From Massilia violaceinigra (GTDB lineage Bacteria > Pseudomonadota > Gammaproteobacteria > Burkholderiales > Burkholderiaceae_D), in NCBI RefSeq assembly GCF_002752675.1, contig NZ_CP024608.1, positions 1,674,001 through 1,738,000 of the forward strand: a stretch of DNA of 64,000 nt. Direction: 5' to 3'. Numbering within the stretch: position 1 is the first letter of the stretch; each line of letters starts with the position of its first letter. The notes under the pieces are model-generated. The model saw only the letters and a list, made by a program, of their open reading frames with translations. It did not search any database and was not told the origin of the DNA. This document shows positions 8,786 to 17,572 of the stretch, piece after piece. A program made the translations under genes and the position numbers.

Positions 8786-9577
8786 ATGACCATGCTCAGC
8801 AACGTAGTTAATCACATCAACACCTATCGCGCCGCCCGGATCAAGCATCAATCACCGTACCGGGCCGAAATGGCCGATCTCCCCGCGACGCTGTATCCCT
8901 TCTGGAAACGCAGCGCGCAGCACGAATTCAAAGGCATCCCCCAGGATGCCTTTTTTTTCGCCCGCGCCGCCGAAGGCTTGATGGCGTTTTTCGACTGCGT
9001 GCGCGACAGCGGCTTGCCGTGCGGCTTGCCGTCGATGGCGGCCGATTCGGTGTGGCACGCCTGGATGCGCCTCTCGCCCACCGGGCTGAACGCGTTTTGC
9101 CGCAAGCACTTCGGACGCGTCATCCCGCATGTGGAAGCGCTCGACATGGCCGGCGGCATGGAAGGCGCGCTGGCCGCGTGCCTGGTGCGCGCACGCCGGA
9201 TCGAGCGCATGCCGGCGGCCGGGCCCAACCTGCCGCACCTGTTCGCCCTGGACCGCATGCTGGCCATGCCCGGCGGTTGCGGCTACCTGCTGTTCAACGG
9301 CCAGGTGGCGTCGCTGGCGCTCGACGCGCGCGGGCGCGCCGTCGGCGTGCCGGCCTATGCCGCCAGTCTGTGTCCGGAGCGATTGCTGGGGGCTGGCCTG
9401 ATCAGTGAAGACGAGTACCGCCGCTACGCGCGCAAGGCCACTCCGGCCGCCGGCGCCACGGGCGGCTGCGGCACTGGCGACCGCCATTTCCCTTGCGGCA
9501 CCGAAGCCTGCGAGGGCGCTGGCGATGCCGCGGGCGATGCGGGCTGCGGCGGCGGCTGCGGTGGGGGCGGCGATTGA
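8786..9577 (+). CDS. GRDP-like protein with Cys/Gly-rich C-terminus
   Basis: Encodes 263 residues; start MTMLSN is preceded by AAGGAG. Around residues 87-115 the pattern DSVWHAWM...FCRKHFGRVIPH matches the WH...C...FG...H signature of glycine-rich-domain-like (GRDP/DUF1399) proteins (family knowledge). Residues about 220-263 form a Gly/Cys-rich tail (GGCG, CGTEAC, GCGGGCGGGG) that could bind metal or be modified. No signal peptide or membrane segment is evident. Function unknown. The GRDP assignment is by motif only. Confidence 0.6.
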   Translation: MTMLSNVVNHINTYRAARIKHQSPYRAEMADLPATLYPFWKRSAQHEFKGIPQDAFFFARAAEGLMAFFDCVRDSGLPCGLPSMAADSVWHAWMRLSPTGLNAFCRKHFGRVIPHVEALDMAGGMEGALAACLVRARRIERMPAAGPNLPHLFALDRMLAMPGGCGYLLFNGQVASLALDARGRAVGVPAYAASLCPERLLGAGLISEDEYRRYARKATPAAGATGGCGTGDRHFPCGTEACEGAGDAAGDAGCGGGCGGGGD

Positions 9578-9631
9578 GCGGCGCAGCGCTGGCGATGGAC
9601 GCTTCTCGTCAGCCCGCGCCGCGCAGGCGTT

Positions 9632-10483
9632 TTATGTTCCGGTGGCTAGCGGGCGTGCCGGATCGGCGCACCACTCGCTCCACGAACCCGGGTACAGCGC
9701 GGCGCCGGGCAGCCCGGCCACTTCCAGGGCCAGCAGGTTGTGGCAGGCGGTCACGCCCGAGCCGCACTGCATGATGGCATCGGACGGATTGCCCACCAGC
9801 GGCGCCAGTTCCGCCTTGAGCTGGGCGGCATCCTTGAAGCGTCCGTCCGGTCCCAGGTTATCCTTGAAGAAGTGGTTCTTCGCGCCCGGAATATGGCCGC
9901 CGACCGGATCGATGGTTTCGTTCTCGCCGCGGAAGCGGTCGGCCGCGCGCGCGTCGAGCACCACGCGCTTGCCGCCGTCGATATTGTCGAGTACATCGGC
10001 CGCCGAGACGGTCGTCACCAGCGGCGAACGTTCCGTGATGCCGCCGCTGCGCGCCACCGGCGCGGCCGTCGACAGCGCCAGTCCGGCCGCCTGCCACGCC
10101 GCCAGGCCGCCATCGAGCACCGCCACCGCCGGATGGCCGACCCAGCGCAGCATCCACCACAGGCGCGCCGCGAACATGCCGCCGTGCGCGTCGTAAGCGA
10201 TCACCTGGCTGTCTTCGTCGATGCCCCAGCTGCGCAGGGTGGCGATCAGGTCGGCGCGCACCGGCAGCGGATGACGCCCGCGGAAAACGCCGTCGGCGCC
10301 GCGCTTGGCGCCCGACAGTTCGGTTTCAATATCGGCAAACAGGGCGTGCGGCAGATGGCCGGCGGCGTAGGCTTCGCGCCCGGCGGACGGGTTCATCAAG
10401 TCGTGGCGGCAGTCGACGATGACCCAGGCCGGGTTGTCGATATGGCCGGCCAGGTCGGCTGCGGAGATCAGTGTCGTGTACAT
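9632..10483 (-). CDS. sseA: 3-mercaptopyruvate sulfurtransferase
   Basis: A 283-residue protein of two rhodanese domains. The C-terminal domain carries the active-site loop CGSGVTA with Cys240; this loop sequence is typical of mercaptopyruvate rather than thiosulfate sulfurtransferases. It transfers sulfur from 3-mercaptopyruvate to thiol or cyanide acceptors in the cytoplasm. The start MYTTLI was chosen because upstream codons in the frame belong to the divergent reading of the neighbouring transporter. It is followed on the same strand by nothing close; the EamA gene upstream ends nine bases before its start, so they may be co-transcribed. Confidence 0.92.
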   Translation of the reverse strand: MYTTLISAADLAGHIDNPAWVIVDCRHDLMNPSAGREAYAAGHLPHALFADIETELSGAKRGADGVFRGRHPLPVRADLIATLRSWGIDEDSQVIAYDAHGGMFAARLWWMLRWVGHPAVAVLDGGLAAWQAAGLALSTAAPVARSGGITERSPLVTTVSAADVLDNIDGGKRVVLDARAADRFRGENETIDPVGGHIPGAKNHFFKDNLGPDGRFKDAAQLKAELAPLVGNPSDAIMQCGSGVTACHNLLALEVAGLPGAALYPGSWSEWCADPARPLATGT

Positions 10484-10491
10484 GGGCGTCC

Positions 10492-11418
10492 TTAAAGTTC
10501 GCTTGCGATGGGATCGGTCTTGCTGACGGCGGCGCCGCGCGGCGTGCTTTGCGTATTGTAAAACGTCGCGGCGATGCCCGACACAAGAATCACCGCCATT
10601 CCCAGCCAAACGTACCAGGTAAATTTATCCCCCCCCAGCAGCATGCCCCACAGGCTGGAAAAGACGATGCCGGTGTACTGCAGGTTGGCCACCACCAGCA
10701 CCTTGCCGATGCGGTAGGCGCGCGTCATGGCGATCTGCGCGAACAGGGCCGACACGCCGATGGCCAGCAGCAGCGCGCCGCTGTACAGATTATGCGCGGT
10801 GAATAAGGGCATGCCGGCGCCGCGCCCTTCGAGCAGGGTGCCGGCCAGGCCGGCCGTGGCGGTCATCGCGGAAAAATAAAACACCACGCGGAACTCCGGT
10901 TCACCCAGCTGGCCCAGGCGCCGCACCTGCATGTACGCCATCGCCGACAGTACGCTCGAAAGCAGGCCGACCACGCCGCCGAGCCACTGGTTGGCCGCGA
11001 TGGCCGGCTGCAGCACCAGCGTGACGCCGACAAAGCTCATGATCACGGCCACCACCAGCGGCCACTCGACGTGGTCCTTGGCGTGCCACCAGCCGGCGCA
11101 GAACAGGAAAGCGGCGATCCAGATCGGCGCCATGTAATTGAGCGTGACGGCGGTGGCCAGCGGCAGTTTGCCGATCGCGAAAAACCACATCCACAGCGAC
11201 ACCACGCCCACGACACTGCGCCACAGATGGTCTTTCACGAACACGGTGCGCAGGGTCAGGCCCTGGTGCTTGACCATGACGAGCAGCATGACGGTGCCGA
11301 TCAGGCCCCGGTACATGACGATTTCGGACGTCGAATACACGCTTGATGCCAGTTTCACGGCCGCGCCCATGGCGGCAAAAGCGAAGCTGGCAAATAACAT
11401 CCACAGTGCTGCTGCCAT
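10492..11418 (-). CDS. EamA/DMT family transporter, copy 1
   Basis: A 308-residue protein with ten predicted membrane helices in two five-helix EamA halves (drug/metabolite transporter superfamily, RhaT/YdcZ-like). The conserved segments LWMWFFAIGKLPLATAV and LQYTGIVFSSLWG are near-identical to those in the adjacent paralog. The substrate cannot be predicted; relatives export amino acids or other small metabolites. It lies seven bases from the next copy and nine from sseA, all on the same strand, so an operon is likely. Confidence 0.9.
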   Translation of the reverse strand: MAAALWMLFASFAFAAMGAAVKLASSVYSTSEIVMYRGLIGTVMLLVMVKHQGLTLRTVFVKDHLWRSVVGVVSLWMWFFAIGKLPLATAVTLNYMAPIWIAAFLFCAGWWHAKDHVEWPLVVAVIMSFVGVTLVLQPAIAANQWLGGVVGLLSSVLSAMAYMQVRRLGQLGEPEFRVVFYFSAMTATAGLAGTLLEGRGAGMPLFTAHNLYSGALLLAIGVSALFAQIAMTRAYRIGKVLVVANLQYTGIVFSSLWGMLLGGDKFTWYVWLGMAVILVSGIAATFYNTQSTPRGAAVSKTDPIASEL

Positions 11419-11425
11419 GGTTTCC

Positions 11426-12340
11426 TTATTGGTCGACGCCGGCCGATGCGGCCGCGGCGGCGCGTTTTTCAGTAACGGTGTTGTAGAACGTGGCGGCGAT
11501 GCTGGAAGCGAGGATCAGCGCCATCCCGAGCCAGACGTGCCAGTCGAAGACATCGTGCCAGATCAGGATGCCCCAGACGCTGGAGAACACGATGCCGGTG
11601 TACTGCAGGTTGGCCACCACCAGCACCTTGCCGGTGCGCCAGGCGCGCGTGAGCGCCATCTGGGCAAACACGCCGGAGGCGCCGATGAACAGCAGCAGGG
11701 CCGCGCCGCGCGGCGAGTGCGCATGCCAGGCGGCGCCGTCGGGCGAGCCGCCCGGCAGCAGGCTGCCGGCCAGGCCGGCCGCGATATTGACCGCCAAAAA
11801 GTAGAACACCACGCGGTATTCGGGTTCGCCGGCGCGGCTCAGGCGCCGCACCATGGTGTAGGCGACAGCGGCCAGCACGCCGGACAACAGCGCCATCAGC
11901 GCGCCGAACCACTGCTGCGCCTCGAACGCCGGGCGCAGGGCCAGTATCACGCCGCCGAAACTGACGCCGATGGCGGCCAGCAGGGGCAGGGCGATGCGCT
12001 GCCCGCCCTGCCACCAGCCGAAGGCGATCACCGCGACCGCGGTCCAGATGGGCGACATGTAATTGAGGGTGACGGCGGTGGCCAGCGGCAGCTTGGTGGC
12101 CGCGTAAAACCACATCCAGAGCGACACCACGCCGATCGCGCCGCGCCACAGGTGCCCGGCCAGGTGTTCGGTGCGCAGCCTGCCGCCCTGGTGGCGGATG
12201 AAAAAGTACAGGAGGATGATGCCGACCAGGCCGCGGTAGAACACGATTTCGGCCACCGAATACTCGCTCGAGGCCAGCTTCACGGCCGCGCCCATGAGCG
12301 AGAACAGGAAGCTCGCTACCAGGATCCAGAGCGCGGCCAT
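11426..12340 (-). CDS. EamA/DMT family transporter, copy 2
   Basis: A 304-residue, ten-helix EamA protein, clearly a tandem duplicate of the downstream neighbour: both share LWMWF, KLPLATAVTLNYM.PIW and VLVVANLQYTGIVFSS. Divergence is substantial in the loops and in the C-terminal tail, suggesting an old duplication with possible change of substrate. It is followed by copy 1 after seven bases and preceded by the Rieske gene after ten bases, placing it in the middle of a four-gene minus-strand unit. Substrate unknown. Confidence 0.9.
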   Translation of the reverse strand: MAALWILVASFLFSLMGAAVKLASSEYSVAEIVFYRGLVGIILLYFFIRHQGGRLRTEHLAGHLWRGAIGVVSLWMWFYAATKLPLATAVTLNYMSPIWTAVAVIAFGWWQGGQRIALPLLAAIGVSFGGVILALRPAFEAQQWFGALMALLSGVLAAVAYTMVRRLSRAGEPEYRVVFYFLAVNIAAGLAGSLLPGGSPDGAAWHAHSPRGAALLLFIGASGVFAQMALTRAWRTGKVLVVANLQYTGIVFSSVWGILIWHDVFDWHVWLGMALILASSIAATFYNTVTEKRAAAAASAGVDQ

Positions 12341-12350
12341 CGGTCGGCGC

Positions 12351-13451
12351 CTACAGCGCCAGGTTGCTGCGGTACCACTCGTGGAAGTGCTGCATGCCGT
12401 CTTCCATCGGCGACTGGTACGGCCCCACCTCGTTGACGCCGCGCGCCATCAGGATGCGGCGGCCGGCGTCCATGCGCAGGGCGATTTCATCGTCCTCGAT
12501 GCAGGTCTCGAAGTAGGCGGCGCGTTCGGCCTCGATGAAGTCGCGCTCGAACAGCACGATCTCTTCGGGGTAGTAGAACTCGACCACGTTGCGCGTCTTT
12601 TGCGGTCCGTCCGGCCACAGGGTCGAGACGATCAGCACGTGCGGATACCATTCGACCATGATGTTCGGGTACAGCGTGAACCAGATCGCGCCTTTTTCGG
12701 GCGGCACGCCGCCACGGAACTTGAGCACCTGTTCCTGCCAGCGCTGGTAGATGGGCGAACCGGCCTTGCCCAGGCCGCGGTTCACGCCGACCGTCTGCAC
12801 GCTGTAATCGCGCCCGAACTCCCAGCGCAGGTCGTCGCAGCTGACAAAGCCGCCCAGGCCCGCGTGGAACGGCTCGACGTGGTAATCCTCCAGGTAGACT
12901 TCGATGAAGGTCTTCCAGTTGTAATCACAGGTCTGCACCTCGACATGGTCGAACATATAGCCCGAAAAATCGAAATCCTTCGTCACCGACAGGCCGGCCA
13001 GTTTTTCCATGACGTTGTAGCCGTTCTGCTCGAACAGCAAGCCGTTCCACTCCTGCAGCGGCGTCTTGGACAGGTTCAGGCACGGCGTTTCCGGGAAGTG
13101 CGGCGCACCGATCAGCTCACCCTTGAGGTCGTAGGTCCAGCGGTGCAGCGGACAGACGATATTGTTCGCATTGCCGCGTCCGTTGAACATCAGCGCCTGG
13201 CGATGGCGGCACACATTGGACAGGACTTCGATCCCGTTTGCGTTGCGCACCAGCATGCGGCCCTCATTCTCGGAAGCGAGCGTGGCAAAGTCTCCCGTTT
13301 CGGGCACCATCAGCGTATGGCCGACATAGCGCGGGCCATGCTGGAACAATTGCTGCATTTCGCGCTTCAACAGCGCTTCATCAAAGTAAGCATCTACCGG
13401 AAGCTGCGCGCATGAGCGCGCCAGCTTGGCGTGGGTAGCCAGATCGGACAT
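12351..13451 (-). CDS. Rieske aromatic ring-hydroxylating oxygenase, alpha subunit
   Basis: A 366-residue oxygenase component. The Rieske [2Fe-2S] ligands are Cys81-x-His83 and Cys100-x2-His103 (CRHRQ, CPLHRW). The mononuclear iron site is visible as EDYHVEPFH, with His191 and His196; a C-terminal Asp ligand probably lies in CIEDDEIALRMD. Such enzymes hydroxylate or demethylate aromatic or quaternary-amine substrates using electrons from a separate reductase, which is not encoded nearby. Homologs of this size are annotated broadly, so the substrate is open. It heads the minus-strand group with the two EamA transporters. Confidence 0.85.
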   Translation of the reverse strand: MSDLATHAKLARSCAQLPVDAYFDEALLKREMQQLFQHGPRYVGHTLMVPETGDFATLASENEGRMLVRNANGIEVLSNVCRHRQALMFNGRGNANNIVCPLHRWTYDLKGELIGAPHFPETPCLNLSKTPLQEWNGLLFEQNGYNVMEKLAGLSVTKDFDFSGYMFDHVEVQTCDYNWKTFIEVYLEDYHVEPFHAGLGGFVSCDDLRWEFGRDYSVQTVGVNRGLGKAGSPIYQRWQEQVLKFRGGVPPEKGAIWFTLYPNIMVEWYPHVLIVSTLWPDGPQKTRNVVEFYYPEEIVLFERDFIEAERAAYFETCIEDDEIALRMDAGRRILMARGVNEVGPYQSPMEDGMQHFHEWYRSNLAL

Positions 13452-13765
13452 CCCAACCCCCCTTTTATATGTGCATCAGCCAAAGAAGAGAAAGAATCCA
13501 AAGACCAGTATTTTTAAGTGCGGAATACGGCATTTCGGACAGAACCGGCGATTATAGCGCGGAACGGGCCCTACCGTCTTGGTCCGGCGCGGGAATGTGG
13601 TGTGGGCGAATGCAAATGTTGAAGGAAAAACATGGTTTTCATCGATCCAGCCCCAATGCGATAAAATGCCAAATCGCCACCCGTCAGGATGGATTGTTCT
13701 AAAATAAGCGATTAGACTGGCCCGCCGCGCATAAGTTGCGTGGGGCGGACTCACATAAAGTAACT
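13452..13765. other. Divergent intergenic region, no gene seen
   Basis: This 314-bp stretch separates the minus-strand Rieske gene from xseB. It is more AT-rich than its flanks and should hold promoters for both directions; TAAAAT at 13700-13705 is a plausible -10 element for xseB but has no convincing -35. Short open frames here show no coding character. Confidence 0.6.
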
Positions 13766-14026
13766 ATGGCAAAGAAATTAATAGCGGAAAGCGCAGCTGC
13801 GCCGGAATCGTTCGAACAGGCCATGGCCGAACTGGCCCAGCTGGTAACCCAGATGGAAGCCGGCCAGTTGCCGCTGGAGGCATCGGTGGCGGCGTATGCG
13901 CGCGGCTCGGAGCTGGTGCGCTACTGTGCGGCGCAGCTCGAAAAAGTCGAGTCCCAGGTCAAAGTACTCGAAGGCGACATGCTCAAGCCCTTCGCGGCCG
14001 ATGGCGCCGGCGAGGGCATGCAATGA
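13766..14026 (+). CDS. xseB: Exodeoxyribonuclease VII small subunit
   Basis: An 86-residue protein that pairs with XseA to form the single-strand DNA exonuclease ExoVII. The family pattern is visible: SFEQAMAELAQLVTQMEAGQLPLEASVAAYARG followed by a helix ending QVKVLEGD (partial quote: FEQAMAEL, LEGD). Start MAKKL is preferred over an upstream in-frame codon lacking conservation. Its stop overlaps the ispA start by four bases, the usual xseB-ispA coupling. Confidence 0.93.
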   Translation: MAKKLIAESAAAPESFEQAMAELAQLVTQMEAGQLPLEASVAAYARGSELVRYCAAQLEKVESQVKVLEGDMLKPFAADGAGEGMQ

Positions 14027-14916
14027 GCGGCGCGGCTTTCGGCGACTGGATGAAAACCGTGCAGGCCGGCGTCGAAGAGGCGCTGGGCGCCTTGTTGCCG
14101 CCAGCGGGCGCGGTGCCGCACAAGCTGCACGAAGCGATGCGCTACACGGTGCTCGGCGGCGGCAAGCGGGTACGCCCGCTGCTGGTGTTCGCCGCCGGCG
14201 CGCTGTACGGCGCCGATGCGCGCGCCCTGGAGCGCGCCGCCGCCGCGGTTGAAATGATCCACGCCTATTCGCTGGTGCACGACGACATGCCCTGCATGGA
14301 CGACGACGACCTGCGGCGCGGCAAACCGACCGTGCACGTGGCCTACGACGAAGCGACCGCGCTGCTGGTGGGCGACGCGCTGCAGTCGCAAGCCTTCCTG
14401 GTGCTGGCCGAAGGCATGGACATTCCGCCGGCGCGCCAGGTGGCCATGCTGCGCCTGCTCGCGCACGCGGCCGGGTCGAGCGGCATGTGCGGCGGCCAGG
14501 CGATCGATCTTGACAGTGTCGGCATCAGCCTCACGCTCGAACAGCTCGAACAGATGCACCAGCTCAAAACCGGCGCCTTGCTGCGCGCTTCGGTGGTGCT
14601 GGGCGCGCTGGCCGGCGGCGATGTGAGCGACGCGCAGATGACGGCGCTCGACGCCTATGCCAAAGCGATCGGGCTGGCCTTCCAGGTGGTCGACGACGTG
14701 CTCGATGCGACCGCCGATTCGGCCACCCTGGGCAAGACCGCGGGCAAGGATGCGGCGGCCAACAAGCCGACCTATGTATCGATTTTGGGCCTGGAGCCAT
14801 CCAGGGTCTTGGCAGAAAAATTGCGGAACGATGCGCATGACGCGCTCGCGCCGTTTGGTGAAAAAGCAGATAGGCTGCGCCAGTTGGCGGACCTGATCGT
14901 GCAGCGGAAAGCGTAA
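14023..14916 (+). CDS. ispA: Farnesyl diphosphate synthase (short-chain polyprenyl synthase)
   Basis: A 297-residue prenyltransferase condensing dimethylallyl and isopentenyl diphosphates to geranyl and farnesyl diphosphate. The first Asp-rich motif HDDMPCMDDDD has its key Asp residues at 87, 88 and 93; the second, VVDDVLD, lies at about 222-228. GGGKRVRP near 45-52 binds the diphosphate. It overlaps xseB by four bases, and its TAA is immediately followed by the dxs ATG, so the isoprenoid genes are tightly coupled. Products feed quinone side chains and undecaprenyl carrier synthesis; ubiA elsewhere in this window uses such a chain. Confidence 0.95.
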   Translation: MSGAAFGDWMKTVQAGVEEALGALLPPAGAVPHKLHEAMRYTVLGGGKRVRPLLVFAAGALYGADARALERAAAAVEMIHAYSLVHDDMPCMDDDDLRRGKPTVHVAYDEATALLVGDALQSQAFLVLAEGMDIPPARQVAMLRLLAHAAGSSGMCGGQAIDLDSVGISLTLEQLEQMHQLKTGALLRASVVLGALAGGDVSDAQMTALDAYAKAIGLAFQVVDDVLDATADSATLGKTAGKDAAANKPTYVSILGLEPSRVLAEKLRNDAHDALAPFGEKADRLRQLADLIVQRKA

Positions 14917-16785
14917 ATGAACTTGCTAGAGACAATCAACGAACCGGCCGAACTGCGCAAGCTGGCACGCGCCCAACTCACGCCCCTGGCGCACGAGTTG
15001 CGCCATTTCCTGCTCGATTCCGTGTCCAAGACCGGCGGCCACCTCTCGTCCAACCTGGGCACGGTGGAGCTGACGATTGCGCTGCACTACGTGTTCAACA
15101 CGCCGTACGACCGCATCGTGTGGGACGTGGGCCACCAGACGTACTCGCACAAGATCCTCACGGGCCGGCGCGACCAGATGCACAGCCTGCGCCAGCTGAA
15201 CGGCATTTCGGGCTTCCCGCGGCGCGACGAAAGCGAATACGACACCTTCGGCACGGCGCACTCGTCGACCTCGATTTCGGCCGCGCTGGGCATGGCGCAG
15301 GCGGCCAAGATCAAAGGCGAATCGCGTCACGCAATCGCCGTCATCGGCGACGGCTCCATGACCGCCGGGATGGCTTTCGAGGCGCTCAATAACGCCGGCG
15401 TACAGGAAGACATCAACCTGCTGGTGGTATTGAACGATAACGACATGTCGATTTCGCCGCCGGTCGGCGCGCTCAATCGCTACCTGGCGCGCCTGATGTC
15501 GGGGCAGTTCTACGCGGCCGCCAAGAACGTCGGCAAGTCGGTGCTGCCCGGCCCTGTGCTGGAACTGGCCAAGCGCTTCGAAGAACACGCCAAGGGCATG
15601 GTGGTCCCGGCCACGATGTTCGAGGAATTCGGCTTTAACTACATCGGCCCGATCGACGGCCATGACCTGGACTCGCTGATTCCCACGCTGGAAAACATCA
15701 AGAAGCTCAAGGGTCCGCAATTTTTGCATGTGGTGACCAAAAAAGGGCAGGGCTACAAGCTGGCCGAAGCCGACCCGGTGCTGTATCACGGGCCGGGCAA
15801 GTTCAATCCGACCGAAGGCATCCTGCCCGCGAAAGCCGGCAAGACCACCTACACGGAAGTCTTCGGCAACTGGCTGTGCGACATGGCCGCTGCCGACAAG
15901 CGCCTGGTCGGCATCACGCCGGCCATGCGCGAAGGCTCGGGCATGGTGCGCTTCGAAGAGCAGTTCCCGGACCGCTATTTCGACGTCGGTATCGCCGAGC
16001 AGCACTCGGTGACCTTCGCCGGCGGCCTGGCGACCGAAGGCCTCAAACCCGTGGTGGCGATCTACTCCACCTTTTTGCAGCGCGCCTACGACCAGCTGAT
16101 TCACGACGTGGCGCTGCAAAACCTGGACGTGCTGTTCGCGCTCGACCGCGCGGGCCTGGTTGGCGCCGACGGCGCCACCCACGCCGGCAACTATGACATC
16201 CCGTATCTGCGCTGCATTCCGAACATGATCGTCATGGCCGCGTCGGACGAAAACGAATGCCGCCAGATGCTCAGCACCGGCTACCAGTACAACGGTCCGG
16301 CGGCGGTGCGCTATCCGCGCGGCGCCGGCATTGGCGCGGTCATCGAAAAAGAACTGACAACGCTCCCGATCGGCAAGGGCGAGATCAAGCGCGAAGGCCA
16401 GAGCGTGGCGATCCTGGCCTTCGGCTCGATGGTGGCGCGCAGCGTCGTCGCGGGCGAGGAGTTGAATGCGACGGTGGCCAATATGCGCTTCATCAAGCCG
16501 CTCGACGTGGAGCTGGTCAAGCGGCTGGCGCAGGACCATGATTATCTGGTGACGGTGGAAGAGGGCGCGGTCATGGGCGGCGCCGGTTCCGCCGTGGCCG
16601 AAGCGCTGGCGGCCGAAGGCATTCAAAAGCCGCTGCTGATTCTCGGCCTGCCCGATAAATTTATCGACCATGGTGACCCGGCGGCCCTGCTGGCCAGCGT
16701 GGGACTCGACGCCAAGGGCATCGCCGCATCGATCCGCCAGCGTTTCGGCGCCGCCGAACCGCGCCTGGTGGTCAACAACACCTGA
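14917..16785 (+). CDS. dxs: 1-deoxy-D-xylulose-5-phosphate synthase
   Basis: A 622-residue thiamine-diphosphate enzyme catalysing the first step of the MEP pathway from pyruvate and glyceraldehyde 3-phosphate. Visible signatures: [12 protein letters not shown] near 74-85, the ThDP/Mg motif [15 protein letters not shown] from about 145, and [13 protein letters not shown] with the catalytic Glu around 363-370. Length matches the family. The ATG abuts the ispA stop. Co-transcription with ispA couples precursor supply with chain elongation. Confidence 0.97.
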   Translation: MNLLETINEPAELRKLARAQLTPLAHELRHFLLDSVSKTGGHLSSNLGTVELTIALHYVFNTPYDRIVWDVGHQTYSHKILTGRRDQMHSLRQLNGISGFPRRDESEYDTFGTAHSSTSISAALGMAQAAKIKGESRHAIAVIGDGSMTAGMAFEALNNAGVQEDINLLVVLNDNDMSISPPVGALNRYLARLMSGQFYAAAKNVGKSVLPGPVLELAKRFEEHAKGMVVPATMFEEFGFNYIGPIDGHDLDSLIPTLENIKKLKGPQFLHVVTKKGQGYKLAEADPVLYHGPGKFNPTEGILPAKAGKTTYTEVFGNWLCDMAAADKRLVGITPAMREGSGMVRFEEQFPDRYFDVGIAEQHSVTFAGGLATEGLKPVVAIYSTFLQRAYDQLIHDVALQNLDVLFALDRAGLVGADGATHAGNYDIPYLRCIPNMIVMAASDENECRQMLSTGYQYNGPAAVRYPRGAGIGAVIEKELTTLPIGKGEIKREGQSVAILAFGSMVARSVVAGEELNATVANMRFIKPLDVELVKRLAQDHDYLVTVEEGAVMGGAGSAVAEALAAEGIQKPLLILGLPDKFIDHGDPAALLASVGLDAKGIAASIRQRFGAAEPRLVVNNT

Positions 16786-16810
16786 ACCGCGCTCCCGCGC
16801 GGGCGATGAC

Positions 16811-17380
16811 ATGAAGCAGCCGATGCGCTTAACGTTCTTTGCGCTGCTGATGTGTCTTGCCCCTGCGGCGCAGGGCGCGCGCGAGCGTGGCCCGGACGCG
16901 GTCATTCGCTGCCACGAGACGCTGCGCGACGTCCCTGGAACACTGGGCACCGTGTGCCCCGCTGATCCTGATGCGGCCAGCGGGGAGAGGATCTACGCCG
17001 GCACCGTCGTGCGCCGCATGAAGATCGACCCGCAGTGGACCCTGGTTGACGTCGAGGGCAAGAAGGGTTGGATGCCGACGCAAGCCATCGTGGCCTTGTC
17101 GCGTTTTACGCCTGTGCGGGCCTGGAAATGGCCGCGGCTTATCGAGGTTGGCGACGGCGACTACGCAGCGACTTACCGCGTTCGCGCCGATGGACGGTTT
17201 GCGGTCAGGGTGGACGGGCAGCAGGACCGTGACGAAAATTTCATCACTGTGCGGCACAAGGGACAGATGTACGGTTACCGGAACTTGATGTGGCCGAAGG
17301 TGCCGGGCGAACGTCTGTACTCATCGCGCATGCTGGTCAAGGGCGAGGCCGGCATCGTGTATGGCGGCCGCCAGCCCTAA
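16811..17380 (+). CDS. Secreted protein of unknown function
   Basis: Encodes 189 residues starting MKQPMRL, with a Sec signal peptide (cleavage after AQG near residue 22). The segment GTVVRRMKIDPQWTLVDVEG and following GWM suggests an SH3b-like beta fold (inference). The second half is Arg/Tyr-rich with no recognised motif. Start is inside a short gap after dxs and no strong RBS is evident. Followed by a good rho-independent terminator, so it may be the last gene of the xseB-ispA-dxs transcript. No family recognised with confidence. Confidence 0.7.
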   Translation: MKQPMRLTFFALLMCLAPAAQGARERGPDAVIRCHETLRDVPGTLGTVCPADPDAASGERIYAGTVVRRMKIDPQWTLVDVEGKKGWMPTQAIVALSRFTPVRAWKWPRLIEVGDGDYAATYRVRADGRFAVRVDGQQDRDENFITVRHKGQMYGYRNLMWPKVPGERLYSSRMLVKGEAGIVYGGRQP

Positions 17381-17413
17381 GTACGGCACTGCGTCGCTCG
17401 CCGCCGAATGACA

Positions 17414-17440
17414 ACGCCAGCCCTCGGGTTGGCGTCTTTT
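17414..17440 (+). terminator. Rho-independent terminator
   Basis: ACGCCAGCCC (17414-17423) pairs with GGGTTGGCGT (17426-17435), with one G-T wobble, and is followed by CTTTTG. Located 34 bases after the secreted-protein gene, ending the dxs-side transcript. Confidence 0.7.
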
Positions 17441-17471
17441 GTTTCGGCGGAAAAATGCCAGCGGCTGCCGA

Positions 17472-17550
17472 TCATTTACCTTCAGGGATGTCAATATCGC
17501 GCGCATGGTGCAGTACGTCGACAGTCACACGGTGCGCCAGGCGATGCAGG
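17472..17550 (-). pseudogene. Remnant of a RelE/ParE-family toxin gene (C-terminus)
   Basis: On the minus strand the last 26 codons before a TGA at 17472 read GLHRLAHRVTVDVLHHARDI then a short tail. HRVTVDVLHHARDI strongly resembles the conserved C-terminal strand of RelE/ParE toxins (family knowledge: V-x-VL-H-x-ARD). The frame has no matching upstream domain; it runs into the convergent end of the uracil-DNA glycosylase gene. No antitoxin gene is nearby. Interpreted as the truncated end of a lost toxin-antitoxin module. Confidence 0.5.
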
Positions 17551-17572
17551 CCTGATGCATTCGACCGGATCG

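Noticed and set aside
14926..16950. Long minus-strand frame opposite dxs
   Set aside because: Same shadow effect; dxs is intact and conserved on the other strand.
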